Assembly: GCA_030428385.1 (NCBI GenBank) | Contig: JAUIDY010000022.1 | Span: 1 to 60,377 of the forward strand | DNA from: Rhodothermia bacterium | GTDB taxonomy: Bacteria > Bacteroidota > Rhodothermia > Rhodothermales > JAAAOL01 | Length of the DNA stretch: 60,377 nt | Direction of reading: 5' to 3' | In this document: piece after piece, positions 16,266 through 23,811 of the stretch | Layout: each line of letters starts with the position of its first letter | Position numbering within the stretch: position 1 is the first letter of the stretch | Program-made: the position numbers and the translations under genes | Notes under the pieces: model-generated | The model's database searches: none | What the model was told of the DNA's origin: nothing | Seen by the model: only the letters and a program-made list of their open reading frames with translations

Positions 16266-17036
16266 ATGGCTGCCTCCAAGATCCGCAAATACCTCCGTCG
16301 CTTCCTGCTGGTCTTCTGGCTGGGCGCGTTTGGCTGGATGTTCTATTCGATGCAGGCACGCGGTGTGGACGCCGCCGCCTTTGCCAGTGACGGTGAGGTG
16401 CAGGTCGCGTTGTCATCCGAAGCGATGCGCTTCACGCCAGCCGTGGATACCAACGGCGTGGGGCTGATTTTTTATCCGGGCGCGCTGGTCGATCCCGATG
16501 CGTATGGGCCCATGGCGCGGGCTGTGGCGGAAGCCGGTTTTGAAGTTGTCATCATCAAAACCCCCTTCCGGGCAGGCATGATGGCGCGCAACCGCGACGT
16601 GGCTTTTGCCCGAACGACGACACTCATGGCCGACGCTCCGCAAAAAGCGTGGATCATTGGTGGTCACTCACGCGGAGGCAAGATGGCAGCGCAGTTGGCG
16701 CAGGCCCAGCCCGACCTGATGCAGGGGCTGCTGCTCGTTGGCACGTCCCACCCACGCGAAGACGACCTGTCGCACATAACCATGGATGTGACCAAGGTTT
16801 TTACCTCTAATGATGGCCTCGCCAGCGAGGAGGAAGTGCACCAGTTTGCGCCCAACCTGCCGTCGCACACGCACTGGGTGCGCATCGACGGCGGGAATCA
16901 TGCGCAGTTTGGCTGGTACGGCTGGCAACTGGGCGACCGGGGCGCCACCATCAGCCGGGAAGCGCAGCAACAACAGGCGGTGGAAGCCATCGTGGAGCAA
17001 CTCCGGCGGGTGCAACAGGCCAACGCGTCGGCCTAG
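16266..17036 (+). CDS. Alpha/beta hydrolase, membrane-anchored
   Basis: From the ATG at 16266, which has GGAAAG five bases upstream, the product is 256 residues. It has an N-terminal TM or signal anchor (LLVFWLGAFGWMFYSM) followed by an alpha/beta-hydrolase fold. The nucleophile elbow is GHSRGG, a likely acid is Asp in FTSNDG, and the catalytic His is in GGNHAQFGWYG. This arrangement matches the Abhydrolase_5 group of small extracytoplasmic hydrolases of unknown substrate. An upstream in-frame ATG at 16218 lacks a ribosome site and would add 16 non-conserved residues. Its stop is one base from that of the convergent gene at 17038. Confidence 0.85.
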   Translation: MAASKIRKYLRRFLLVFWLGAFGWMFYSMQARGVDAAAFASDGEVQVALSSEAMRFTPAVDTNGVGLIFYPGALVDPDAYGPMARAVAEAGFEVVIIKTPFRAGMMARNRDVAFARTTTLMADAPQKAWIIGGHSRGGKMAAQLAQAQPDLMQGLLLVGTSHPREDDLSHITMDVTKVFTSNDGLASEEEVHQFAPNLPSHTHWVRIDGGNHAQFGWYGWQLGDRGATISREAQQQQAVEAIVEQLRRVQQANASA

Positions 17037-17037
17037 C

Positions 17038-17463
17038 TCAGCCTTCAGTCTGCGGGTTCAAGGCTGTCTGCTGTACGCGCCGGATGCGCCGATACCCAAT
17101 GGCCTGCGCCACGGCAAAACACGCCACCACATCGGCGATGCCCAGCACCAGCCACCGTCCACCGTCCGTAAGGCCTACGTCTATGCCCCACAGCAGCACG
17201 GCGCTTCCCACCACCCAGGCCATATCCATGATGATCACCACAAGGGCACGGGGCAGATGCAGTTCTGTGCGGGCGGCGTTGGTCAGCAGATCGACGGCAA
17301 AGAGCAGCACGCCGATGCCGATGACGACGAGATACACGGGCGAAGGGACACCCATCCACGCGGCGAGCGGCGAGGCGGCCACGAGGAAAACAAGGCCCGA
17401 AACGATGGAGAACGAGGCGTTGGCACGCAACGCATAGCGAAGCAGGCGGTCAGGAGCAGTCAT
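17038..17463 (-). CDS. Small integral membrane protein, function unknown
   Basis: Starting at the ATG at 17463 the product has 141 residues and four predicted TM helices: SFSIVSGLVFLVAAS, VYLVVIGIGVLLFAVDLL, RALVVIIMDMAWVVGSAVLL, and WLVLGIADVVACFAVAQAI. The longer open frame up to 17829 runs through a repeat-like intergenic element and is not protein-like, so I reject that extension. No catalytic motif is visible. It resembles small four-helix hypothetical proteins of many phyla. Neighbours do not suggest a role. Confidence 0.75.
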   Translation of the reverse strand: MTAPDRLLRYALRANASFSIVSGLVFLVAASPLAAWMGVPSPVYLVVIGIGVLLFAVDLLTNAARTELHLPRALVVIIMDMAWVVGSAVLLWGIDVGLTDGGRWLVLGIADVVACFAVAQAIGYRRIRRVQQTALNPQTEG

Positions 17464-17525
17464 ATCCGTTAAAGAAGCTAAGCGGCAGAAGGAACACGAT
17501 GGCATCAGATACCGTGAAGCGATGG

Positions 17526-17708
17526 GAAACTGTCTGGTAGCATGACTGGCAGGCGAGCAGTGGTGATTTTTGAGACCAGCGGTGTTCGATTTTGAGGTTC
17601 GTAGCAGCGCTACGGGCCGATAAACCGGAGCCGAAGGCGAAGGGTATCGAGCGGCGATGGGCCAAAAAGCGGCCTGCGCAGCCCCAGGTTGGGTTACCAG
17701 ACAGTTTC
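17526..17708. mobile_element. MITE-like element with 14-bp terminal inverted repeats
   Basis: GAAACTGTCTGGTA (17526-17539) is repeated exactly in reverse complement at 17695-17708, bounding 183 bp between two genes. No transposase ORF and no clear target duplication are present. It could be a miniature inverted-repeat element or an insertion-sequence remnant. It fills most of the 310-bp gap 17464-17773. Confidence 0.45.
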
Positions 17709-17773
17709 TGACTCCATGATCGCGGATCGTCCGCGTCGCCGCCATTCCCTCCGAGGTAAAGCCGAATCCTTTC

Positions 17774-18586
17774 ATGCAACCTCCATCGCTTTCACCCTTT
17801 GGACGCTTGCTGCGTGCCTGGCGCGCCACCCGTCACCTGAGCCAACTGGATCTGGCGCTGGATGCCGACACCTCGGCCCGGCACATCAGCTTCATCGAGA
17901 CGGGGCGGGCCCAGCCGAGCCGCGAGATGGTGGTGCGTCTTGCCGAAACGATGGCTGTGCCGCTGCGGGCGCGCAACGCACTGCTCACGGCGGCAGGTTA
18001 TGCGCCGCTGTACCGAACCACGCCGCTCGAAGCCTCCGAAATGGAACAGGTCAACCGCGCCCTCGACTTTTTGCTCACGGCGCATGAGCCGTATCCGGCG
18101 TTTGTGCTGGATCACCGCTGGGATCTGGTGCGCACAAACAACGCCTCGGCGCACTTCATGGCCACGTTTGGGCTGCCGCCCAGCGAGACACCGCCCAACG
18201 TGTTGCGCCTGCTGTTGCACCCCGATGGCCTGCGCCCTTTCATCGCCAACTGGGAAACCATGGCCCGTCTGTTGCTGCAACGCGCCCATCGCGAAGCCCT
18301 GCGGTGGGGCCATGACGATGCGCTGCAAGCCCTGCTCGAAGAAATCGCGGGCTATCCCGACCTGCCAAGCCCATGGCTTTCTATCCCGGATGCCTTCGCC
18401 CCGCCCGTCCTCGCCCTCACCTTCGAAAAAGACGGACTGCAAACATCGTGGTTTTCCACCATCTCGTCCTTCGGTACGCCGCACGACATCACCGTGCAGG
18501 AGTTGTACATCGAAACGATGTTTCCGGCGGACGCGGCAACGCAGGTGTTTGTGGAGACGGTCTTGGCCGAAGCGGCGGCGTGTTGA
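17774..18586 (+). CDS. XRE-family regulator with MmyB-like ligand-binding domain
   Basis: The 270-residue protein has an N-terminal HTH_3/XRE domain (about residues 8-66; LSQLDLALDADTSARHISF followed by ETGRAQPS). A MmyB-like PAS-type domain (about 100-265) includes PAFVLDHRWDLVRTN. This family is known as transcription regulators whose C-terminal domain binds fatty-acid-like ligands and which often control a neighbouring oxidoreductase. Here the convergent gene at 18593 encodes a putative sugar dehydrogenase, but shared control is only a suggestion. The stop codons of the two genes are six bases apart. The ATG at 17774 starts exactly at the domain. Confidence 0.88.
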   Translation: MQPPSLSPFGRLLRAWRATRHLSQLDLALDADTSARHISFIETGRAQPSREMVVRLAETMAVPLRARNALLTAAGYAPLYRTTPLEASEMEQVNRALDFLLTAHEPYPAFVLDHRWDLVRTNNASAHFMATFGLPPSETPPNVLRLLLHPDGLRPFIANWETMARLLLQRAHREALRWGHDDALQALLEEIAGYPDLPSPWLSIPDAFAPPVLALTFEKDGLQTSWFSTISSFGTPHDITVQELYIETMFPADAATQVFVETVLAEAAAC

Positions 18587-18592
18587 GCGGGT

Positions 18593-19747
18593 TTACCCGT
18601 CGTACGTGATACGGTAGATGCGCCCGGCCTGATCGTCGGAAACCAGGAGCGAGCCGTCGTGCATCACCTCTACATCGACGGGGCGGCCCCAGGCGTCCTG
18701 GCCTTGCAGCCAGCCTTCGGCGAAGGGCTCGTAGCTTGCTACCTTGCCTTCCGCGTCGAGCGTGATCAGCACGATCCGGTAGCCAATCTTCTCGCTGCGG
18801 TTCCACGAGCCATGCTCGGCGATAAAGATTTGGTGGCGGTACTCCGCAGGAAACATATCGCCTTCGTAAAACTCCATGCCGAGCGGCGCGACGTGTGGCC
18901 CCAGCGGCTGCGCAGGCGGGGTGTAGTCGGCGGCGCTGTGGCCTTCCCCAAACTCGGGATCGGAAATGTCGACGCCGTGGATATAGGGGTAGCCGAAGTG
19001 CAAGCCTGCTTCGGGCGCGTGGTTGAGTTCGCAGGGCGGCAGGTCGTCGCCCAACATGTCGCGGCCATTGTCCGTGAACCACAGTTCGCCCGTTTCCGGG
19101 TGCCAGTCGAAGCCGACGCTGTTGCGCACGCCGCGGGCAAAGACTTCGCGGTCGCTGCCGTCCGGGTTCATGCGCAGGATGGTGGCATACGGGTCGCCTT
19201 CGTCGCACACGTTGCACGGCGCGCCCACCGGCACGTACAGCTTGCCATCCGGCCCAAAGTCGATAAACTTCCAGCCATGGTGCTCTTCGGTCGGCAGGTC
19301 ATCCACCACCACCACGGGCTCCGGTGAGTTTTCCATGTTGGCTTCGATGTCATCGTAGCGCAGGATTTGGCTGACAGCGCCCACGTACAAGTCGCCGTCG
19401 CGCAGGGCGACCCCGGTAGGAAGGCGGAGGTCGTCATCAATGACCACAACGCGGTCGGCCTTATAATCGTTGTCCTCATCAAGCACCGCATACAGGTCGC
19501 TTCTCCGCCGCGAGCCAACAAACAGCACGCCGCTGTCGGAGAGGCGCATGCCCCGTGCGTTCGGCACATCGTCGGCGTAGATGCTGATGGAGAAGCCCTC
19601 CGGGAGGGTGATCATCGCAAGTTGCTCGTTCAACTCGCGGGCGGCTTCTTCGGGCGTCAGGTCGGGCTCTTGGGAGGCGCTGTCGGAGCAGCCCACAAGG
19701 GGAAGGAGCAGGGCGAGAAGTAAGATGAGGTGGAAACGGTGGGGCAT
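18593..19747 (-). CDS. PQQ-dependent sugar/L-sorbosone dehydrogenase-like lipoprotein
   Basis: The 384-residue product (ATG at 19747) has a lipoprotein signal LLLPLVGC with the lipobox Cys at about residue 20. A six-bladed beta-propeller of the glucose/sorbosone dehydrogenase type follows. Family features visible are LPEGFSISIYADDVPNAR, HHGWKFIDFGPDGKLYVPVG, RGVRNSVGFDWHP, WFTDNGRD and a C-terminal DVEVMHDGSLLVSDDQAGRI. It is likely anchored in the outer membrane or facing the periplasm and would oxidise a sugar or aldehyde with PQQ; cofactor use is inferred from the family. A longer start at 19774 would spoil the signal peptide. Confidence 0.88.
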   Translation of the reverse strand: MPHRFHLILLLALLLPLVGCSDSASQEPDLTPEEAARELNEQLAMITLPEGFSISIYADDVPNARGMRLSDSGVLFVGSRRRSDLYAVLDEDNDYKADRVVVIDDDLRLPTGVALRDGDLYVGAVSQILRYDDIEANMENSPEPVVVVDDLPTEEHHGWKFIDFGPDGKLYVPVGAPCNVCDEGDPYATILRMNPDGSDREVFARGVRNSVGFDWHPETGELWFTDNGRDMLGDDLPPCELNHAPEAGLHFGYPYIHGVDISDPEFGEGHSAADYTPPAQPLGPHVAPLGMEFYEGDMFPAEYRHQIFIAEHGSWNRSEKIGYRIVLITLDAEGKVASYEPFAEGWLQGQDAWGRPVDVEVMHDGSLLVSDDQAGRIYRITYDG

Positions 19748-19809
19748 GATGGCTTCAGGGGGTAGGAGGGACAAAAACCGCCTGTGACACGCCCGCCTTG
19801 CCCAGATGT

Positions 19810-20172
19810 TCAGCCCGCTGCGAGGACCTGTTGGGCGTTGTCGGTGAGCGGGAGATTTTTGTCAGCGAAAAACTGCAACACCTCCAGCAGCGGGGCGTGT
19901 TTCCGAAACCCCGCCGTCAGCGTCAGCCATTTCCCATGCCACACGATTTCGATTTGCTTGAGCCGGTGCGAGGCGTCGATGGCTTCAATGGCGGCATAGG
20001 GACGTTCTTTCCGGAACATCACACGGTAGGCCAGATGGTCTGGGAAAAGCACGAACCGCGCCGACAGGTTGTTGTGCGCCAACGCCAGCAGCGGCACATT
20101 TTTGATTCCCGTGAACGTCGCCCGCAGGGGCACAGCGTAGCCGTCGTCAGGGAGTGGGTTGGGGATGGGCAT
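19810..20172 (-). CDS. Conserved hypothetical protein (PH-like)
   Basis: This 120-residue soluble protein has no signal peptide or TM. Alternating beta strands (YAVPLRATFTGIKN, ARFVLFPDHLAYRVMF, IEIVWHGKWLTLTAGF) followed by a C-terminal helix (LLEVLQFFADKN) suggest a small PH-like fold; this is a visual guess. The product begins MPIPNPLPDDG at the ATG at 20172. It stands alone, on the same strand as the neighbouring lipoprotein and hemolysin III genes, with gaps of 62 and 75 bp. No function can be assigned. Confidence 0.7.
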   Translation of the reverse strand: MPIPNPLPDDGYAVPLRATFTGIKNVPLLALAHNNLSARFVLFPDHLAYRVMFRKERPYAAIEAIDASHRLKQIEIVWHGKWLTLTAGFRKHAPLLEVLQFFADKNLPLTDNAQQVLAAG

Positions 20173-20247
20173 GGAGCGGGCCTTTCAGTTCACAGGTCTT
20201 TTACCTTGCTACTGTTAAGATCAACAATGATTTAGACGTCATACGCC

Positions 20248-20898
20248 TCACCCCGCAAAATACAGCACCGCCACGAAATGACACGCGGTGCCCACAACAA
20301 CAAACAGGTGCCAGACGAAATGGAAATACGGCACCCGGTCGGTGGCGTAAAAAATGACGCCGACGGTGTACGCCAGCCCGCCGCACGCGAGCCAGAACAA
20401 CCCCCAGCCCGGCATGTTTTGCCACAATGGCACGATGGCAATAACCACCAGCCATCCCATCGCCAGATACAGAAACGTGGAGAGGCGCTTGTACTTCACA
20501 CCCACGGCGGTCTTGAGCAGCACGCCGACGACCGCCAGGCCCCACACGAGCCCGAACAATGTCCACCCCCACGCGCCGCGCAGCACCCCCAGCGTAAACG
20601 GCGTGTAGGTGCCCGCAATCAGCAGGAAAATCGCCATGTGGTCGAGGAGGCGAAAGACGCGCTTCGCCCGGCTGGCGGGCAGGGCGTGGTACATCGTGGA
20701 GGCGAAGTAGAGCAGCACCGCCGTTGCGCCGAAGATGCTGGCTCCGACGATCTGTGCGGCTCCGCCTTGCTTGGCGGCTTCCATCACGAGGAACGGCAGG
20801 CCCGCCACGGCTGCCAAAAAGCCTGCGCCATGGCTGATGCTGTTGGCGATCTCTTCGCCGAAGGTCTGGGTGTCGTCGCGTTTGGCAGGAGAGGACAT
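20248..20898 (-). CDS. Hemolysin III family membrane protein (PAQR/YqfA)
   Basis: This 216-residue protein has seven predicted TM helices. It has the HlyIII/PAQR motif set: EEIANSISHG near the N-terminus, STMYH in TM2, LDHMAIFLLIAGTYTPF around TM3 and a C-terminal HFVWHLFVVVGTACHF. The His and Asp residues form the family's metal site. In other bacteria, members are linked to membrane-energetics homeostasis rather than lysis; the role here is not testable from sequence. Length is typical of the family. Confidence 0.95.
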   Translation of the reverse strand: MSSPAKRDDTQTFGEEIANSISHGAGFLAAVAGLPFLVMEAAKQGGAAQIVGASIFGATAVLLYFASTMYHALPASRAKRVFRLLDHMAIFLLIAGTYTPFTLGVLRGAWGWTLFGLVWGLAVVGVLLKTAVGVKYKRLSTFLYLAMGWLVVIAIVPLWQNMPGWGLFWLACGGLAYTVGVIFYATDRVPYFHFVWHLFVVVGTACHFVAVLYFAG

Positions 20899-20996
20899 CG
20901 GATTACGTCGTTGATGACCGGATGGAGGTGGGACGGGATTAAACGCAGAAAGTTGTGGATTTGAAGAAGTAAGAATGACAACATGGGTGGGACGCA

Positions 20997-21102
20997 GTCA
21001 TCACGAATCCCGCAGGGCGGGATGTGGTGATCTCACCCTGGTCAAATGAAGCACCTCGAATGGGGTGAGAGTGCCACGGCGCCGTTGGCTCCTCGCCATG
21101 AC
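20997..21102. repeat. Palindromic dispersed repeat, copy A
   Basis: It begins GTCATCACGAA and ends GCCATGAC, with GGTGATCTCACCC facing GGGGTGAGAGTGCC in the middle. A second copy with the same ends and the same core lies at 46483-46585. It lies between the hemolysin III gene and the glycosyltransferase operon. Confidence 0.7.
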
Positions 21103-21112
21103 AGGGTTGTGG

Positions 21113-22246
21113 TTAAGCAGTTGGCTTCACGCTCGCCAGCACGTCCACATAGCGTGCCGCCACGGCGGGCCAGCCAAACGTCTCCACGGTGTGTTGATAC
21201 GCCCGCGCCGACGCCTCAGCCAGTGCCGCCCGGTCGGTGTGGTAGCGCAGGATCGTTTTGGCAAACCCTTCCGCATCGCCCGTTTCGAGGAGGTGCCCGT
21301 TGACACCGTCGGTGACCACATCGAGGATGCCTTCGAGCTTCGCGGCGATGGCAGGCAGGCCGCCGAGGCCCGCTTCCAGCATCACCACGCCGAAGCCTTC
21401 CATGTCGCCTGGCACGGGGCGGTTGGGCATAATAAACAGGTCGGCCCCCCGGTAGAGCTTGGCGAGGGCATCGTCGCTCACGCGCCCCAACATCTGCACC
21501 CGATCCGCCAGCCCATGCCGGTCGATGGCGGCGCGGATGTTTTCCTCTTCGGGGCCGTCGCCGACGAGCCAGTAGTGTACGTTTTCCGGGAGGTGCGGCA
21601 TGACCTTGTCCACAAACCACGCAAAGCCTTTGCGCTCCACCTGCCGCCCCACGCTGCACAGCAGCAAGGCGTCATCGGGCAGCGGCGAGAGAATGTCGAC
21701 CAGTTCAGGCCGCATGGTGGCCTTGTCGTCGAGGGAAGCAAAACGATTCAGGTTGACGCCATTTGGCACCACGTGTAGTTTCGCCGGGGCGAGGCCGCGC
21801 TTCAGGCATTCCTCGCCCGTCGCCCGGCTCACGGGCAAGACCGCATCCAGCGCGGCGAAGACTTTGGGCACGAACCACTGGTAAAACGGCGCGGGCAGCG
21901 TTACGTCGCGTCCGTGCACAATGGCGGCCATGCGGACGCCGCGCGGGGCCAGAAGCGGACGCAGCAACACCGCTAGCGCGGCGGTCACCATCGACGAAAA
22001 CAGCACCACCTCGACCCGGTTTTGCAGGGCCAGCGACCGGATGCCGAAATACGCGCGGATCCAGAAAGGCACCATGCGGACGTGCGTCCACCGCCACGAC
22101 GTGCGCAGCAGCATCCCGGCAAGTTGGACCTTGGGGTGCTCTTGCAGCGCGGTATACAGTTCGGTTGCCACGCGCTGCATCCCACCGACGTTGGCCAGCG
22201 GGCGGTTTTTGGGCGGAAACGAATGGGAAACGAATAGCAACCGCAC
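21113..22246 (-). CDS. Glycosyltransferase family 4 (GT-B fold)
   Basis: This 377-residue protein starts at GTG (22246) with MRLLFVSHSFPP. The N-terminal acceptor domain has the glycine-rich NVGGMQRVATEL. The C-terminal donor domain has VGRQVERKGF, a GDGPEE turn and the E-x7-E motif in EGFGVVMLEAGLGGLP, as in retaining GT4 enzymes. It follows the second glycosyltransferase by 15 bp, so the two are probably co-transcribed and act in one glycolipid or polysaccharide pathway. Donor and acceptor cannot be told from sequence. Confidence 0.92.
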   Translation of the reverse strand: MRLLFVSHSFPPKNRPLANVGGMQRVATELYTALQEHPKVQLAGMLLRTSWRWTHVRMVPFWIRAYFGIRSLALQNRVEVVLFSSMVTAALAVLLRPLLAPRGVRMAAIVHGRDVTLPAPFYQWFVPKVFAALDAVLPVSRATGEECLKRGLAPAKLHVVPNGVNLNRFASLDDKATMRPELVDILSPLPDDALLLCSVGRQVERKGFAWFVDKVMPHLPENVHYWLVGDGPEEENIRAAIDRHGLADRVQMLGRVSDDALAKLYRGADLFIMPNRPVPGDMEGFGVVMLEAGLGGLPAIAAKLEGILDVVTDGVNGHLLETGDAEGFAKTILRYHTDRAALAEASARAYQHTVETFGWPAVAARYVDVLASVKPTA

Positions 22247-22261
22247 AGCGGAAAGGCCCGG

Positions 22262-23551
22262 TCAGTCCATCAGCGAAGAAACCTGAAGCACCGGCTCCTG
22301 GGCATGACCATCGCCACACCGGTGGGCCGGAAGACCGTCACCTGCGGTCCTCGTCTCGACCCCCATCACTTCGTAGTAGTTGCACAGGAGGCGTTCGAGG
22401 ATGGCGTTCCAGTCGAAGGTTTGTGCCCGCCGGAGCGCGTTTTCACCCATCGTGCGCCGGAGCGTGGTGTCGGTGATGAGTTGCTCAATGGCAGCGGCGA
22501 AGTCGTTGATGTTGCCGGGTTCAGCGAGGAAGCCCGTTTCGTTGGGCTTGACAAGCGAGGCGCTGCCCGTGGCGTTGGCGCACACCGTCGGTAGGCCCGA
22601 GGCCATCGCTTCGAGCGTGACGTTGCCGAATGTCTCGGTCTCGCTAGGGAAGAAAAACACGTCGGACGAGGCATAGGCGCGGGCCAGCGCCTCGCCTTCG
22701 AGGTGGCCGGTGAAGATGGCTGTGGGCAGCATCGCTTCGAGGTCGGCGCGTTCGGGGCCATCGCCTACCATCATTGCGCGAAAGTGCACGCCGCGCTTCT
22801 TCAGCGTGTTGACCACGTTGGCGAACACATCGGGGCTTTTCTCCACCACAAGCCGACCCACGTACGTGACGAGCACTTCGTCGTCGGCCAGTCCAATCGT
22901 GTGCCGCCATGCCGTCGAACGTTGGTCGGGGTTAAAGCGATGCGTTTCCACGCCACGGGGCCACAGCTTGAGCCCGTTGGAAATCTTGTGCGCTTCCAGC
23001 ACGTCGCCCATCGAAGGCGAAGGGACGTAGGTGTGTTCGCAGCGCCCGTAGAACCACGCCAGGTATTTCCACAGCACTTTCTCGAACGGAGCCAGCGTCG
23101 CGTAATATTTGAAGTACGAACTGAAATGGGTGTGGTACGACGCCACCACGGGCACCTTCAGCTTTTTGGCGAGCCGCAGCGCCTGAATCCCGACGACATC
23201 GGGCGTGGCGATGTGGAACAGCGTCGGCTGAAAGGCTTCGATTTCGCGCTGCACGCGGCGTGGCAGGTGCGTCGAGATGCGGTATTCGGAGCGCCCACCC
23301 GGCATGGGCACCGACGGCACCGGCAGCAACGTGCCCACGTGGTCCACCTTGGGCTGGTCGATGGTGGGCGCAACGATGCGGACGGCGATGCCGCGCTTCT
23401 CTAAAAAGGCCACGAGGCGGTTCAGCGTCAGCGAGACGCCGTCGGCGATGTGGTTGTAGTTGCCCGTAAACAGCGCCACGCGCAGCGGCGATTCGGTGGC
23501 GGCGGGGCGATCTATTTCCTTGCGCGTCGTGGTATGCATCATACGTGACAT
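22262..23551 (-). CDS. Glycosyltransferase family 4, MgtA/SqdX-like
   Basis: From the ATG at 23551 the product has 429 residues. N-terminal FTGNYNHIADGVSLTLNRLV, the HIATPDVVG and SYHTHFSSYFKYY segments, donor-domain VGRLVVEKSPDVF and SETETFGNVTLEAMASGLPT follow the GT4 group that makes mannosyl or sulfoquinovosyl glycolipids. That group match supports a membrane glycolipid product, but substrate is inference. An upstream start at 23632 would add 27 residues lacking conservation. It is the first gene of the two-gene operon with 21113-22246. Confidence 0.9.
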   Translation of the reverse strand: MSRMMHTTTRKEIDRPAATESPLRVALFTGNYNHIADGVSLTLNRLVAFLEKRGIAVRIVAPTIDQPKVDHVGTLLPVPSVPMPGGRSEYRISTHLPRRVQREIEAFQPTLFHIATPDVVGIQALRLAKKLKVPVVASYHTHFSSYFKYYATLAPFEKVLWKYLAWFYGRCEHTYVPSPSMGDVLEAHKISNGLKLWPRGVETHRFNPDQRSTAWRHTIGLADDEVLVTYVGRLVVEKSPDVFANVVNTLKKRGVHFRAMMVGDGPERADLEAMLPTAIFTGHLEGEALARAYASSDVFFFPSETETFGNVTLEAMASGLPTVCANATGSASLVKPNETGFLAEPGNINDFAAAIEQLITDTTLRRTMGENALRRAQTFDWNAILERLLCNYYEVMGVETRTAGDGLPAHRCGDGHAQEPVLQVSSLMD

Positions 23552-23811
23552 CAAGGCAAGCGGCTTCCGAAAGGAAAGGCGTGGGTGGGCGAAGGTAGGA
23601 GCAGCGGCAAGCGCCTGGCACAGCTTGCTCAACGGAAGGGCACGCTCCAGGATTCACTCGGAGCGACGCGTCCCATGCTCAAACCGCGCGTTTGTGGTTC
23701 ATTTCACGCGATTATCACGGGTGGGTGCCCGTCGGCATGATCCTGTTACAAGCGCGTGACGCTTGTCAGCCGCGTCCTTGGGCAGAGAAGTAACATTTCC
23801 TCTCTATTTTA

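Noticed and set aside
17464-17829. N-terminal extension of the small membrane protein to 263 residues
   Set aside because: The extension runs through the inverted-repeat element and overlaps the XRE gene; it lacks protein-like composition. The ATG at 17463 begins at the first membrane-protein-like segment.
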